Positions 1 to 4,859 of a DNA stretch of 5,887 nucleotides are shown here, in pieces. The number at the start of each line of letters is the position of its first letter. Position 1 is the first letter of the stretch. The notes beneath the pieces were generated by a model that did not search any database, was not told where the DNA came from, and was given only the letters and a program-made list of their open reading frames with translations. The stretch covers positions 1 to 5,887 of the forward strand of contig CAYROE010000086.1 in assembly GCA_964425855.1 (NCBI GenBank), written 5' to 3'. The stretch comes from S143-63 sp964425855 (GTDB lineage Archaea; Thermoproteota; Thermoprotei_A; Sulfolobales; Acidilobaceae). Position numbers and translations under genes: made by a program.

Positions 1-520
1 CCAGTTTCTCGATCTTCTTTATTCTTTGAATAGAAGTATCATAAGCAGCCTTGGGAATTAACTTCATTCTATGCCAGTTGCTTATCAACTTCTTAATCTC
101 ACTAAGCTCACTAAGAATCTCAGAGAAATCAACACTTACCTCGGCCCTAGATTCTGCTTTACTCTCCGCTTTTGCCTCGGCTTTAACAATATTGATTACA
201 GGGCTTTGAATAATTACTGTCCCAGCATTTATGTCCTGAACACCTGATACTATCCCATACACTATATCAATAGAATGCCGTAAAGCTTCAGAAACATTCC
301 TAGCTCCCAGCTTTTCAATAATAATATCTAGTTTTTCAAGATAGTCAATGCTTATTCTAAAATTCAAGACAATGTTCTTCTTATTATATATATTAATATG
401 TTTGTAAGACGTAAGACGTTGTCTTACACGCTCTTTATTATTATTTATATTTGTAAACAGTTTACTGGAGTAAACACGCTCCTTATTATTACTAGTATTG
501 TTTTCGAGAACAGTAGCCAT
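1..520 (-). CDS. Ribbon-helix-helix DNA-binding protein with long C-terminal extension (partial, runs off left edge)
   Basis: At least 173 residues are open from ATG 520-518 to the window edge with no stop. An Asn/Lys-rich linker (residues 1-48) contains NNKERV at 11-16 and again at 27-32. Residues about 49-90 look like a CopG/Arc-type RHH fold: a strand (NIVLNFRIS, 49-57), helix one (IDYLEKLDIIIEKLG) and helix two starting NVSEALRHSI. A beta-like stretch follows (TVIIQSPVINIV), then a low-complexity KAEAKAESKAESRAE segment (113-127) and an amphipathic helical tail (SEILSELSEIKKLI). RHH proteins bind DNA as dimers through the strand, so a plasmid- or virus-type repressor or partition-like factor is possible. 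The start is supported by GGTGA ending 7 nt upstream, inside the preceding 50-aa gene, whose TGA overlaps this ATG (TGATG). Fold call fairly confident; function unknown. Confidence 0.8.
   Translation of the reverse strand, partial: MATVLENNTSNNKERVYSSKLFTNINNNKERVRQRLTSYKHINIYNKKNIVLNFRISIDYLEKLDIIIEKLGARNVSEALRHSIDIVYGIVSGVQDINAGTVIIQSPVINIVKAEAKAESKAESRAEVSVDFSEILSELSEIKKLISNWHRMKLIPKAAYDTSIQRIKKIEKL
403..428. repeat. GTAAGAC tandem pair plus inverted copy
   Basis: GTAAGAC at 404-410 and 411-417 is followed by its reverse complement GTCTTAC at 421-427. With 403 and 428 the outer copy gives 8-bp arms. It lies inside the N-terminal linker codons of the long RHH gene. Confidence 0.7.
426..491. 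repeat. In-frame 18-bp direct repeat, 48 bp apart
   Basis: ACACGCTCTTTATTATTA (426-443) recurs at 474-491 with one mismatch (17 of 18). The 48-bp offset is 16 codons, giving the repeated NNKERV in the linker of the long RHH protein. Confidence 0.8.
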
Positions 521-672
521 CACTCGATCACCTTGATTCGTTTAAGTGGATCTCCATGTTTTTTGAGAATTTCTCTGACCTTCCGTATGCTGCATCCACA
601 TATTACTGATATATAGTATAGTGAGTAGCCCTGCTCCCGCTCCTTCAACACACACTCAACAAGATCAGCCAT
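520..672 (-). CDS. 50-aa helix-turn-helix protein
   Basis: A short frame beginning MADLVECVLK and ending KRIKVIE. Residues about 15-40 (GYSLYYISVICGCSIRKVRE and onward) fit a helix-turn-helix: a first helix after GYSL, a tight turn near GCS, then a basic recognition-like helix. This resembles the HTH of resolvase or sigma-like minimal DNA binders. At 50 residues it is only the HTH, with no obvious dimerisation or effector domain. ATG 672-670 follows GGTGA by 7 nt and overlaps the TGA of the 26-aa frame upstream (TGATG). Its own TGA overlaps the ATG of the downstream RHH gene in the same way. Position inside a cluster of DNA-binding genes supports a regulatory role. What it binds is unknown. 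Confidence 0.72.
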   Translation of the reverse strand: MADLVECVLKEREQGYSLYYISVICGCSIRKVREILKKHGDPLKRIKVIE

Positions 673-752
673 CACAAGGTCACCTTGTTGTATATGCCTA
701 GTTCTTCTGCATGGCTTATTTCTTCGTCAGGCATAGAGTCGAAATTTATCAT
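672..752 (-). CDS. 26-aa microprotein / coupling ORF
   Basis: A 26-codon frame starting MINFDSMPDEEISHAEELGI and ending YNKVTL. It is acidic in the first half and not obviously membrane-bound. ATG 752-750 has GGTGA 5 nt upstream; that GGTGA overlaps the TGA stop of the 156-aa gene. The frame ends in a TGA that shares its A with the ATG of the 50-aa HTH gene (TGATG). A ribosome site, correct spacing and precise fit between two coupled genes argue it is translated. The product could act itself, for instance as a small partner of a neighbouring regulator, or the frame may only carry ribosomes across the gap. No family recognised. Confidence 0.55.
   Translation of the reverse strand: MINFDSMPDEEISHAEELGIYNKVTL
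674..688. repeat. 15-bp palindrome covering the ribosome site of the 50-aa HTH gene
   Basis: ACAAGGTCACCTTGT has perfect 7-bp arms around one central base. It contains the GGTGA ribosome site of the HTH gene and the end of the 26-aa frame. The loop is too short for an RNA hairpin, so a protein-binding site or chance is likelier. Confidence 0.55.
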
Positions 753-757
753 CTAAT

Positions 758-1228
758 TCACCTAATTATCCTTGGTTCTTCAAGATACTTTTCGATCCAT
801 GCGAGTGTTTGTTTGAGTATTGTCTGATCATCATATATGTTTGCGAGCTCCTTCGCCTTGCTTAGGATCTTCTCGAGCCTGCATATCTCACGCTCTACTT
901 CTCGAAGCGCTACTGCGTAGTCCAGGATGTCTGGGAATTTGTCCAGGAACCGCTCAGCCATGTATAAGCCTTTTATCTCTAGGGTATAGCCGCCATTGTA
1001 TTTCCTATAGCGTATCTCACCGTCGAATGATCTAATGGTTCTAACGCCGTCCTCGATTAGGAACTTGAACCCCTCGAAATATGATCTGTTCCAGAACAGT
1101 ATGTGTAGTTTATCCTCGTATTTATCGAGAAGCTTCTTAATCTCTTGCTCCACGTTTCTAGCTCGTTGCTCTAGAACGCGGAGTCTGGCAATAATATCAT
1201 TTATATTTCTAACCAGTACCTCGGTCAT
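758..1228 (-). CDS. 156-aa coiled-coil protein, function unknown
   Basis: Two long charged helical segments (about residues 8-42 and 100-130) flank a compact middle. The first has heptad-like hydrophobic spacing (INDIIARLRVLEQRARNV); the second runs ALREVEREICRLEKILSKAK. The middle (about 44-95) is aromatic-rich and beta-like (GEIRYRKYNGGYTLEIKG). This suggests an antiparallel coiled coil capped by a small globular unit, perhaps an oligomerising adaptor. There is no signal peptide, membrane segment or catalytic motif. The start ATG 1228-1226 overlaps the stop of the 58-aa RHH gene (ATGA) and follows GGTGA by 4 nt. An RHH gene overlapping a second gene recalls antitoxin-toxin operons, but no toxin family is recognisable here, so a partner or partition-associated protein is equally possible. 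Confidence 0.82.
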   Translation of the reverse strand: MTEVLVRNINDIIARLRVLEQRARNVEQEIKKLLDKYEDKLHILFWNRSYFEGFKFLIEDGVRTIRSFDGEIRYRKYNGGYTLEIKGLYMAERFLDKFPDILDYAVALREVEREICRLEKILSKAKELANIYDDQTILKQTLAWIEKYLEEPRIIR

Positions 1229-1401
1229 TCTCTCACCTTGGCCTTCATTATCTCATTTCTGATCGCCTGTCTGATAAACTCGCTTCGCGACTGATATCCC
1301 TGCTCTCGTATTATTGCATCAATTATTTGGATAATTGTATCGGGAACACGAACAAGGACAGGTTTAATTTTAGGTTTTTGCGGAGTCTTGATTTGGGACA
1401 T
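1225..1401 (-). CDS. 58-aa ribbon-helix-helix (CopG/Arc-like) transcriptional regulator
   Basis: A complete small RHH protein. Residues about 13-22 (KPVLVRVPDT) form the DNA-contacting strand, 23-35 the first helix (IIQIIDAIIREQG), and SRSEFIRQAIRNEIMK (38-53) the typical second helix with the conserved S-EF-R-A pattern. Dimeric RHH proteins read the major groove and usually repress their own operon; that role is inferred here from its place as first gene beside a palindrome-rich control region. ATG 1401-1399 follows GGTGA by 4 nt. The final TGA lies within the ATG of the downstream coiled-coil gene (ATGA), so the two are probably co-translated. Family call is strong; the operator is inferred. 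Confidence 0.88.
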   Translation of the reverse strand: MSQIKTPQKPKIKPVLVRVPDTIIQIIDAIIREQGYQSRSEFIRQAIRNEIMKAKVRE

Positions 1402-1536
1402 GTTATCACCTATCTGTATAATAGATATCTAGATAGCTATTAAATATCTTTTGATTAATAGATATCTAACAAATTTATATATAAAGTTACAGATATATCC
1501 ATCAATAATACAGATATCTAAAAAGGTGATAATGTC
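1402..1536. promoter_or_regulatory. Divergent promoter/operator region with three AGATATCT palindromes
   Basis: This gap separates the leftward RHH operon from the rightward winged-HTH gene. AGATATCT occurs at 1423-1430, 1460-1467 and 1512-1519; the first two share the longer context AATAGATATCTA. Half-sites ATATCT (1444-1449) and AGATAT (1491-1496) lie between them. Segment 1421-1440 is itself an imperfect 20-bp palindrome. Centres are 37 and 52 bp apart. A palindromic TATA-like box, TTTATATATAAA (1474-1485), would place a rightward start near 1506, just before the third palindrome. A leftward box near 1438-1448 would put the first palindrome between box and start. Either flanking regulator could be the binder. 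The palindromes are observed; regulation is inferred. Confidence 0.7.
1525..1530 (+). promoter_or_regulatory. Ribosome binding site GGTGAT that selects the TTG start
   Basis: GGTGAT lies 6 nt before TTG 1537, the same spacing as in the 50-aa HTH and long RHH genes. The nearer ATG at 1532 is out of frame and opens only 17 codons, so TTG is taken as the real start of the winged-HTH gene. Confidence 0.65.
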
Positions 1537-1806
1537 TTGGCCCGAAGAAAAGTATTGTTTGGCGAGGAATCTAGGATATTGGTAAAGCTACTAGAACTAG
1601 GGAAAGCTGATATTACAACACTTGTTAGGGAACTAGGTTTTAGCAGACAGGCAATAACAAATAATGTCGAATTATTAATCAGACATGGGTTAGCTTATGA
1701 CGAATACGAAAGATATCCGCCTAATAGGCGATTCATATATCTCACCGAAAAAGGCAAAAAAGTGGCTGGGAGAATGAAAGAAATTTTGAAGATCATCGAA
1801 GATTAA
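1537..1806 (+). CDS. Winged helix-turn-helix transcriptional regulator (MarR/PadR-like fold)
   Basis: An 89-residue protein that is essentially one winged-helix domain. Residues 10-22 form helix one (ESRILVKLLELGK). ITTLVRELGFSRQAITNNVE (26-45) is a clear HTH with a recognition helix after GFS. LLIRHGLAYDEY leads into a wing whose tip is YPPNRRFIYLTEKG (60-73), and a C-terminal helix (VAGRMKEILKIIED) probably dimerises. The pattern 'recognition helix, HGL, wing, LTEKG' is typical of archaeal MarR/PadR-class regulators. It is read by TTG 1537 with a GGTGAT site. Transcribed divergently from the RHH operon across a shared palindrome-rich gap, it is likely to regulate itself, the operon, or both. 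Ligand unknown. Its last 14 nt overlap the convergent 53-aa gene. Confidence 0.87.
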   Translation: MARRKVLFGEESRILVKLLELGKADITTLVRELGFSRQAITNNVELLIRHGLAYDEYERYPPNRRFIYLTEKGKKVAGRMKEILKIIED

Positions 1807-1954
1807 GCTCACTACTTATCTGATAAAAAATCTCTTCTTGGAAGCGTGTTCTTATTTTCAGTATTTTATTATATGCTTCTTCAAGTGACCTAGAATCACG
1901 GATCTCGCCTAGTATGTAGTCAAGTAATACGATTAGTTCTGCTTTACAGTTCAT
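1793..1954 (-). CDS. 53-aa small helical protein, function unknown
   Basis: A frame starting MNCKAELIVLLDYILGEIRD and ending FYQISSELNLR. It is predicted to be almost wholly helical, with two amphipathic stretches (about 4-19 and 23-50) and alternating charge (SRSLEEAYNKILKIRTRFQEE split at 40), suggesting a small helical hairpin that may dimerise. No HTH or membrane segment is clear. ATG 1954-1952 has GGTGA 5 nt upstream, like all other genes of the left module, which is the main support for coding. A weak AT-rich box near 2000-2010 (ATAATTAAAG on the minus strand) could be its promoter. Its tail overlaps the end of the winged-HTH gene by 14 nt on the opposite strand. It fills most of the otherwise empty stretch 1807-2050; the rest (1955-2050) holds no gene. 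Confidence 0.6.
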   Translation of the reverse strand: MNCKAELIVLLDYILGEIRDSRSLEEAYNKILKIRTRFQEEIFYQISSELNLR

Positions 1955-2050
1955 ATGTTTCACCGGGAATATACTAGGTGTCTTCCTGGGATTTCATTCT
2001 TTAATTATGCAATTGTTTTTAGTACGAATAGTTTTGGAGCGGTGTATGTT

Positions 2051-2935
2051 TTAGACAGTTGCTTCTATTAATCTTTGTCTCTCCCATCGCATTATTTGTT
2101 CTATGTATCTGTTGTATTCTTCCCAGTCTTTCTGTGTCCAGTCCTCATATCTTGATAGACCTGTCCGTAGAATGTTCTCGACAAATGATTTAGCATATTC
2201 GTAGCCCTGCTTCCAATCAATTTCTGTGGCCCAGTCCATTGCTCTCCAGTCTATGCCTTTTTCTCTTGAGTATTTCCTTATGTAGTAGGCTAGCCATAAT
2301 ACCATGACATAGTACCATATCCTGAGTGGTTTACGCTTGTACTTGTCTGGGATCATGCTCCACAAGTAATCTGCTATACGTTTTGTTTCATCGTCAAATC
2401 TTCTCTTAAGCTTCTTGGCTACATGTTCTCCTAGCTTCTTAGTAGCTTTTAGTTTCTTCTTTGATATTCTCCTTGTTTTACCGAATACTACTTTCTCTAT
2501 GTGTCCATCAATATGCTTGATTAGGATAACTAGTGCTTTCTTTTGCTGTGTAACTTTCTTCACTATTTCTCTTGCTTCTTTGACGCTTACACCGTATTTC
2601 TTAGCTATTTTATCCAGGGCTTCGGCTAGTTGTGCCAATCCTATCTTCTTGTCGAGGTACGCTCTTCCTATGCGGTCAATATAATCTACTAGTCTTCCAA
2701 GGCTGAATTTCTTTAGCTTGTTAAGTCTTCTGAGAATAAATGTTCTCCTTACCCATAGCTGCTTGGTGAACTTTATTGTCCTGCCCTGCTTATTCTTGGT
2801 CTTCAGATCCGCCAAGTCTGCGAGTTGCGCCATACATAGCTCGACAAACTCTTTACGTGTATTGACGCCTGGTCTGCCATTGTCATTAACTGCTTTGAAT
2901 ATGCTATATTTGCCGAAGTAGATCTGTTTCTTCAT
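2051..2935 (-). CDS. Strongly basic 294-aa protein, function unknown
   Basis: No family recognised. The N-terminal two thirds is very rich in Lys and Arg, with basic clusters at about 46-80 and 153-180 (KTRRISKKKLKATKKLGEHV is representative), which suggests nucleic-acid or acidic-membrane binding. Residues about 98-128 (IGLAQLAEALDKIAKKYGVS and the following KEAREIVKK) could form a helix-turn-helix. Residues 203-220 (PLRIWYYVMVLWLAYYIRKY) are hydrophobic and aromatic, either a buried helix or a single membrane-associated helix. The C-terminus (229-290) is Trp/Tyr-rich with repeated D-W and E-W pairs. No signal peptide. Its ATG lies inside the stop of the upstream anchored surface protein (ATGA overlap), with GAGGAG 8 nt upstream, so the pair is co-translated and may act together across the membrane. 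Confidence 0.8.
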   Translation of the reverse strand: MKKQIYFGKYSIFKAVNDNGRPGVNTRKEFVELCMAQLADLADLKTKNKQGRTIKFTKQLWVRRTFILRRLNKLKKFSLGRLVDYIDRIGRAYLDKKIGLAQLAEALDKIAKKYGVSVKEAREIVKKVTQQKKALVILIKHIDGHIEKVVFGKTRRISKKKLKATKKLGEHVAKKLKRRFDDETKRIADYLWSMIPDKYKRKPLRIWYYVMVLWLAYYIRKYSREKGIDWRAMDWATEIDWKQGYEYAKSFVENILRTGLSRYEDWTQKDWEEYNRYIEQIMRWERQRLIEATV

Positions 2936-3678
2936 TGTATCATCTCCTCAAGTTTTCTAAGAACTATTATGAATGAACCGAGCGTTAGTGCTAGACCGCC
3001 TGTCGTCGCCGCGGCTGTTGACACTGTCTTGATGGTCTCGCTGGTTTTGTTGAGGGTCTCATTTATCACCTGTTGGTTAGCTATGGTTGTTACTGTTGAT
3101 TGGGCTGAAGTTGATACACCTGACACATATTTTATCGATACAGTGCCGGATGCAAATACCGGCTGTACCCCGGTTGCTCCAACTATCATTGTTGTGTACT
3201 CTGTGTCGTATAGATCGGATATGATCTTGTCGTTCCCGCTCTGGTCCTCGATAGTCATCTTGCCATGGTCTACGTATATAATATATGTTCTCACACCGCT
3301 TGTCGAGTTCCACGTGTTTAACTCAATGTTCTTATACTGATCCGGATACGCTGCCGGCCCTGCATAGTAGTTTATTATCGCCTTCCCGTCCCCGTATAGT
3401 AGTAGTTCGAAGATATAACCCCTGGCATCTGTGTTGCCAGAACCCTTGAACGCGATATAGAAACTCGTGTCGTTGTACTTTAGTCCATAGCTGCTGGGCT
3501 TTAGATCACATACCGTTATAACTATCTCAAATTTTCCGTTGCTGTAGAAGGCATAGTAGCTGTGGCTGCTCTGTGTGTACTTTGCAGGATATACTGTGAT
3601 AACTGTTTCTGCAAAACAAGCTATTGATGCCCCGATCAATACCAAGAGTGATAAAAGTAATACCATATAGATCTTCAA
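2932..3678 (-). CDS. Signal-peptide, beta-rich, C-terminally anchored surface protein
   Basis: The open frame reaches ATG 3714, but TTG 3678 is preferred: it has GGGGGG 4 nt upstream, and the promoter block at 3722-3742 would start transcription near 3710, inside the longer frame. This gives about 248 residues. The N-terminus (MKIYMVLLLSLLVLIGASIACFA) is split here only in description: a short basic start, a hydrophobic core and a small-residue cleavage region before ETVITVYP. The body is Tyr/Ser/Thr/Gly-rich and beta-like, resembling jelly-roll or LamG-type sandwiches without a decisive motif. Four N-x-S/T sites (NDT, NST, NET, NKT) suit an exported archaeal glycoprotein. A Thr/Ser-rich stalk leads to a C-terminal membrane helix (GGLALTLGSFIIVL) with a short cytoplasmic tail RKLEEMIQ. 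It overlaps the basic 294-aa gene by 4 nt. Confidence 0.78.
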   Translation of the reverse strand: MKIYMVLLLSLLVLIGASIACFAETVITVYPAKYTQSSHSYYAFYSNGKFEIVITVCDLKPSSYGLKYNDTSFYIAFKGSGNTDARGYIFELLLYGDGKAIINYYAGPAAYPDQYKNIELNTWNSTSGVRTYIIYVDHGKMTIEDQSGNDKIISDLYDTEYTTMIVGATGVQPVFASGTVSIKYVSGVSTSAQSTVTTIANQQVINETLNKTSETIKTVSTAAATTGGLALTLGSFIIVLRKLEEMIQ

Positions 3679-3682
3679 GCAT

Positions 3683-3688
3683 CCCCCC
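3683..3688 (-). promoter_or_regulatory. Ribosome binding site GGGGGG deciding the TTG start
   Basis: Six G (minus strand) end 4 nt before TTG 3678. In the secreted-protein gene at 5678, GGGGG also ends 4 nt before its ATG. The matching geometry supports TTG 3678 over the upstream ATG 3714, which has no G-rich site. Confidence 0.6.
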
Positions 3689-3721
3689 AAGAAAAGGGGA
3701 TAGAGAGCAAACATATATTTT

Positions 3722-3742
3722 GTGAAAAGCTGTTTTATGCTT
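3722..3742 (-). promoter_or_regulatory. Conserved promoter block, copy 1
   Basis: Identical over 21 bp to 5720-5740. On the minus strand it starts AAGCATAAAACAGC and ends TTTTCAC. ATAAAA resembles an archaeal TATA box; a start about 26 nt downstream would fall near 3710. It lies 8 nt after the stop of the three-TM gene and 43 nt before TTG 3678. The identity is observed; the promoter role is inferred. Confidence 0.65.
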
Positions 3743-3750
3743 CAAAAAGC

Positions 3751-4026
3751 TCAGTACTCAGACAATACTGCTAACGAGAACAAATATAGTGCTAGGCCGT
3801 AGAGTGTCAGGCTATTAGCCAACACGGCCAGTAATGTTGAAACCGCTCTCAACCCCCTTCTCCATAACATATAGACAACAATATATGTTACTGGTAACAC
3901 TATGTAGAAGAAGCTGATACATGCCAGCCCAATATGCATTAGTGTATCGGATGGCACAAACAACATAACATACGCCAGCACAAAAGATAGCATAAAGCCC
4001 ACGATAAAATAATCACTAGCTCTCAA
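3751..4026 (-). CDS. Small membrane protein with three predicted TM helices
   Basis: A 91-residue, almost entirely hydrophobic protein. Helices are likely at about 7-24 (FIVGFMLSFVLAYVMLFV), 29-53 (ending VTYIVVYMLW) and 60-86 (AVSTLLAVLANSLTLYGLAL). A positive loop RRGLR after helix two suggests that loop faces the cytoplasm. The start is TTG 4026 with GGGGA 6 nt upstream. However, the best TATA-like box (TTATATATA near 4041-4049) would begin transcription close to or after this codon; then Met-12 at 3993 would be the start, giving an 80-residue protein lacking part of the first helix. An alternative AT box at 4076-4086 fits the TTG. No family recognised; a partner or escort for the neighbouring exported proteins is a guess. 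Confidence 0.7.
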   Translation of the reverse strand: MRASDYFIVGFMLSFVLAYVMLFVPSDTLMHIGLACISFFYIVLPVTYIVVYMLWRRGLRAVSTLLAVLANSLTLYGLALYLFSLAVLSEY

Positions 4027-4080
4027 CAGGCTTCCCCGCTATATATAAGACCTGTACTCATATATTCTAGCTTTACTTTT

Positions 4081-4097
4081 AAAAAATAATTATTTTT
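4081..4097 (-). terminator. T-rich tract and A/T palindrome after the 248-aa frame
   Basis: Just downstream of the TAA at 4104 the minus strand reads ATTATTTTTT. Positions 4082-4097 form a perfect 16-bp A/T palindrome. T-runs commonly end archaeal transcripts. The same AT-rich stretch could instead be part of the promoter of the three-TM gene. Confidence 0.4.
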
Positions 4098-4103
4098 GTG
4101 TTA

Positions 4104-4850
4104 TTATTGTCCTAATATTTCATTCGGCCAAATATCGTATCTCCAATACGCATACTGAAGTAGTGCCGCTGTTGATACTATAGTTGTTTCGGCGTTGGTC
4201 GGTATAGGACCTAAGTATTCTGGCGGGGAACTTGTTCCCTTGAGGAAATCATCGATCAGCTTGGGCCTAAATGGTACGAATCCGAAGCTACCTATAGGAC
4301 CATAGCTTACCAGGAATCCACCTGTATGATCCGGCTTCACAATAGTGTATACTGTTTTACCATCGTTAGTATAGTGTCCGGTGCCGTTCCATTGCAACGC
4401 TAATAGTACTTCAGCCATCTTATCGGGTATAGTCCATGGTATCTTGCCGTTTCCTGCAAGTATTGAGCCTAGTGCTAATGCTAATGCAAGTCTTATAGTA
4501 CTGTATCCAGTTTGAAAAGATGTCTTTATTCCTATACCATCCCACTTATCTACTATTTTATTCCATTCAATTACTGCATAGTCCCAATATCCCTTGTACG
4601 CATAATATAGTCCAAGCCAGGCTAACCATAATGGATCCGAACTAATCGCTGTTATAAACAGTTTACCACCATCAATATGTGATAATTCGGCCACACCTAC
4701 TATTTTGCTTTTGTAGGGGTATGCGGGATAAGGCTTCTCTATAAAGTTATGTATCTCAAAAGTCTCTAGAACTTTCTTAAACCCTACCCCGTAGTTGAAC
4801 CATTTGCCATCCCAGAAGTGATCGGAACACGGGGCTTTGATATTCTCCAT
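4104..4850 (-). CDS. 248-aa frame, probable C-terminal half of the secreted protein
   Basis: This frame has no signal peptide and no recognisable ribosome site before ATG 4850 (the preceding bases are CTTTCAGAGCTGAATATAT). It is in the same reading frame as the secreted 273-aa gene upstream, separated only by TGA ATA TAT. It is Trp/Tyr/Gly-rich with several helix pairs: PLWLAWLGLYYAYKGYWDYA (73-92), WNKIVDKWDG, YSTIRLALALALGSILAG (116-133), and a final helix ETTIVSTAALLQYAYWRY (221-238). Such spaced hairpins recall alpha/alpha-toroid proteins (six-hairpin glycosidases, terpene-cyclase-like folds), but no catalytic motif can be named. Most likely the C-terminal part of one 523-residue exported protein, now interrupted or recoded. 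A separate protein translated from ATG 4850 is possible. Confidence 0.65.
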   Translation of the reverse strand: MENIKAPCSDHFWDGKWFNYGVGFKKVLETFEIHNFIEKPYPAYPYKSKIVGVAELSHIDGGKLFITAISSDPLWLAWLGLYYAYKGYWDYAVIEWNKIVDKWDGIGIKTSFQTGYSTIRLALALALGSILAGNGKIPWTIPDKMAEVLLALQWNGTGHYTNDGKTVYTIVKPDHTGGFLVSYGPIGSFGFVPFRPKLIDDFLKGTSSPPEYLGPIPTNAETTIVSTAALLQYAYWRYDIWPNEILGQ

Positions 4851-4856
4851 ATATAT

Positions 4857-4859
4857 TCA
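4857..4859 (-). other. In-frame TGA joining two adjacent frames
   Basis: On the minus strand the codons read CAG AGC TGA ATA TAT ATG GAG. Frame is kept from ATG 5678 through this TGA to the stop at 4104, a distance of 524 sense-equivalent codons with only this interruption. Confidence 0.8.

Noticed and set aside
398..616. Plus-strand 72-aa frame
   Set aside because: It lies opposite the long RHH and HTH genes, which have clear folds and ribosome sites; this frame has neither.
820..1262. Two plus-strand frames opposite the coiled-coil gene
   Set aside because: They are Cys/Ser/Leu-rich mirror translations of the real minus-strand gene, with no ribosome site.
1421..1519. AGATATCT copies as a CRISPR array
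   Set aside because: The units are only 8-12 bp, spacing is uneven (37 and 52 bp), and they fall in a regulator gap.
1532..1585. 17-codon frame from ATG 1532, nearer to the GGTGAT site than TTG 1537
   Set aside because: Spacing is only 2 nt and the product is a short tryptophan-rich scrap; the overlapping TTG frame encodes a full winged-helix domain.
2415..2921. Plus-strand frames opposite the basic 294-aa gene
   Set aside because: Ser/Phe/Leu-rich composition is the expected shadow of a Lys-rich gene on the other strand.
2969..3340. 123-aa plus-strand frame
   Set aside because: It is opposite the C-terminal half of the surface protein, which has sequons, a stalk and an anchor; no ribosome site or promoter supports the plus-strand frame.
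3077..3745. Two minus-strand frames overlapping the surface-protein gene (3077-3313 and 3527-3745)
   Set aside because: They are out of frame with the signal peptide and anchor, and rich in His/Arg/Cys as expected of shadow translations.
4857..4859. Selenocysteine at the in-frame TGA
   Set aside because: Crenarchaea generally lack the selenocysteine system, and no redox-type context or insertion element was identified.
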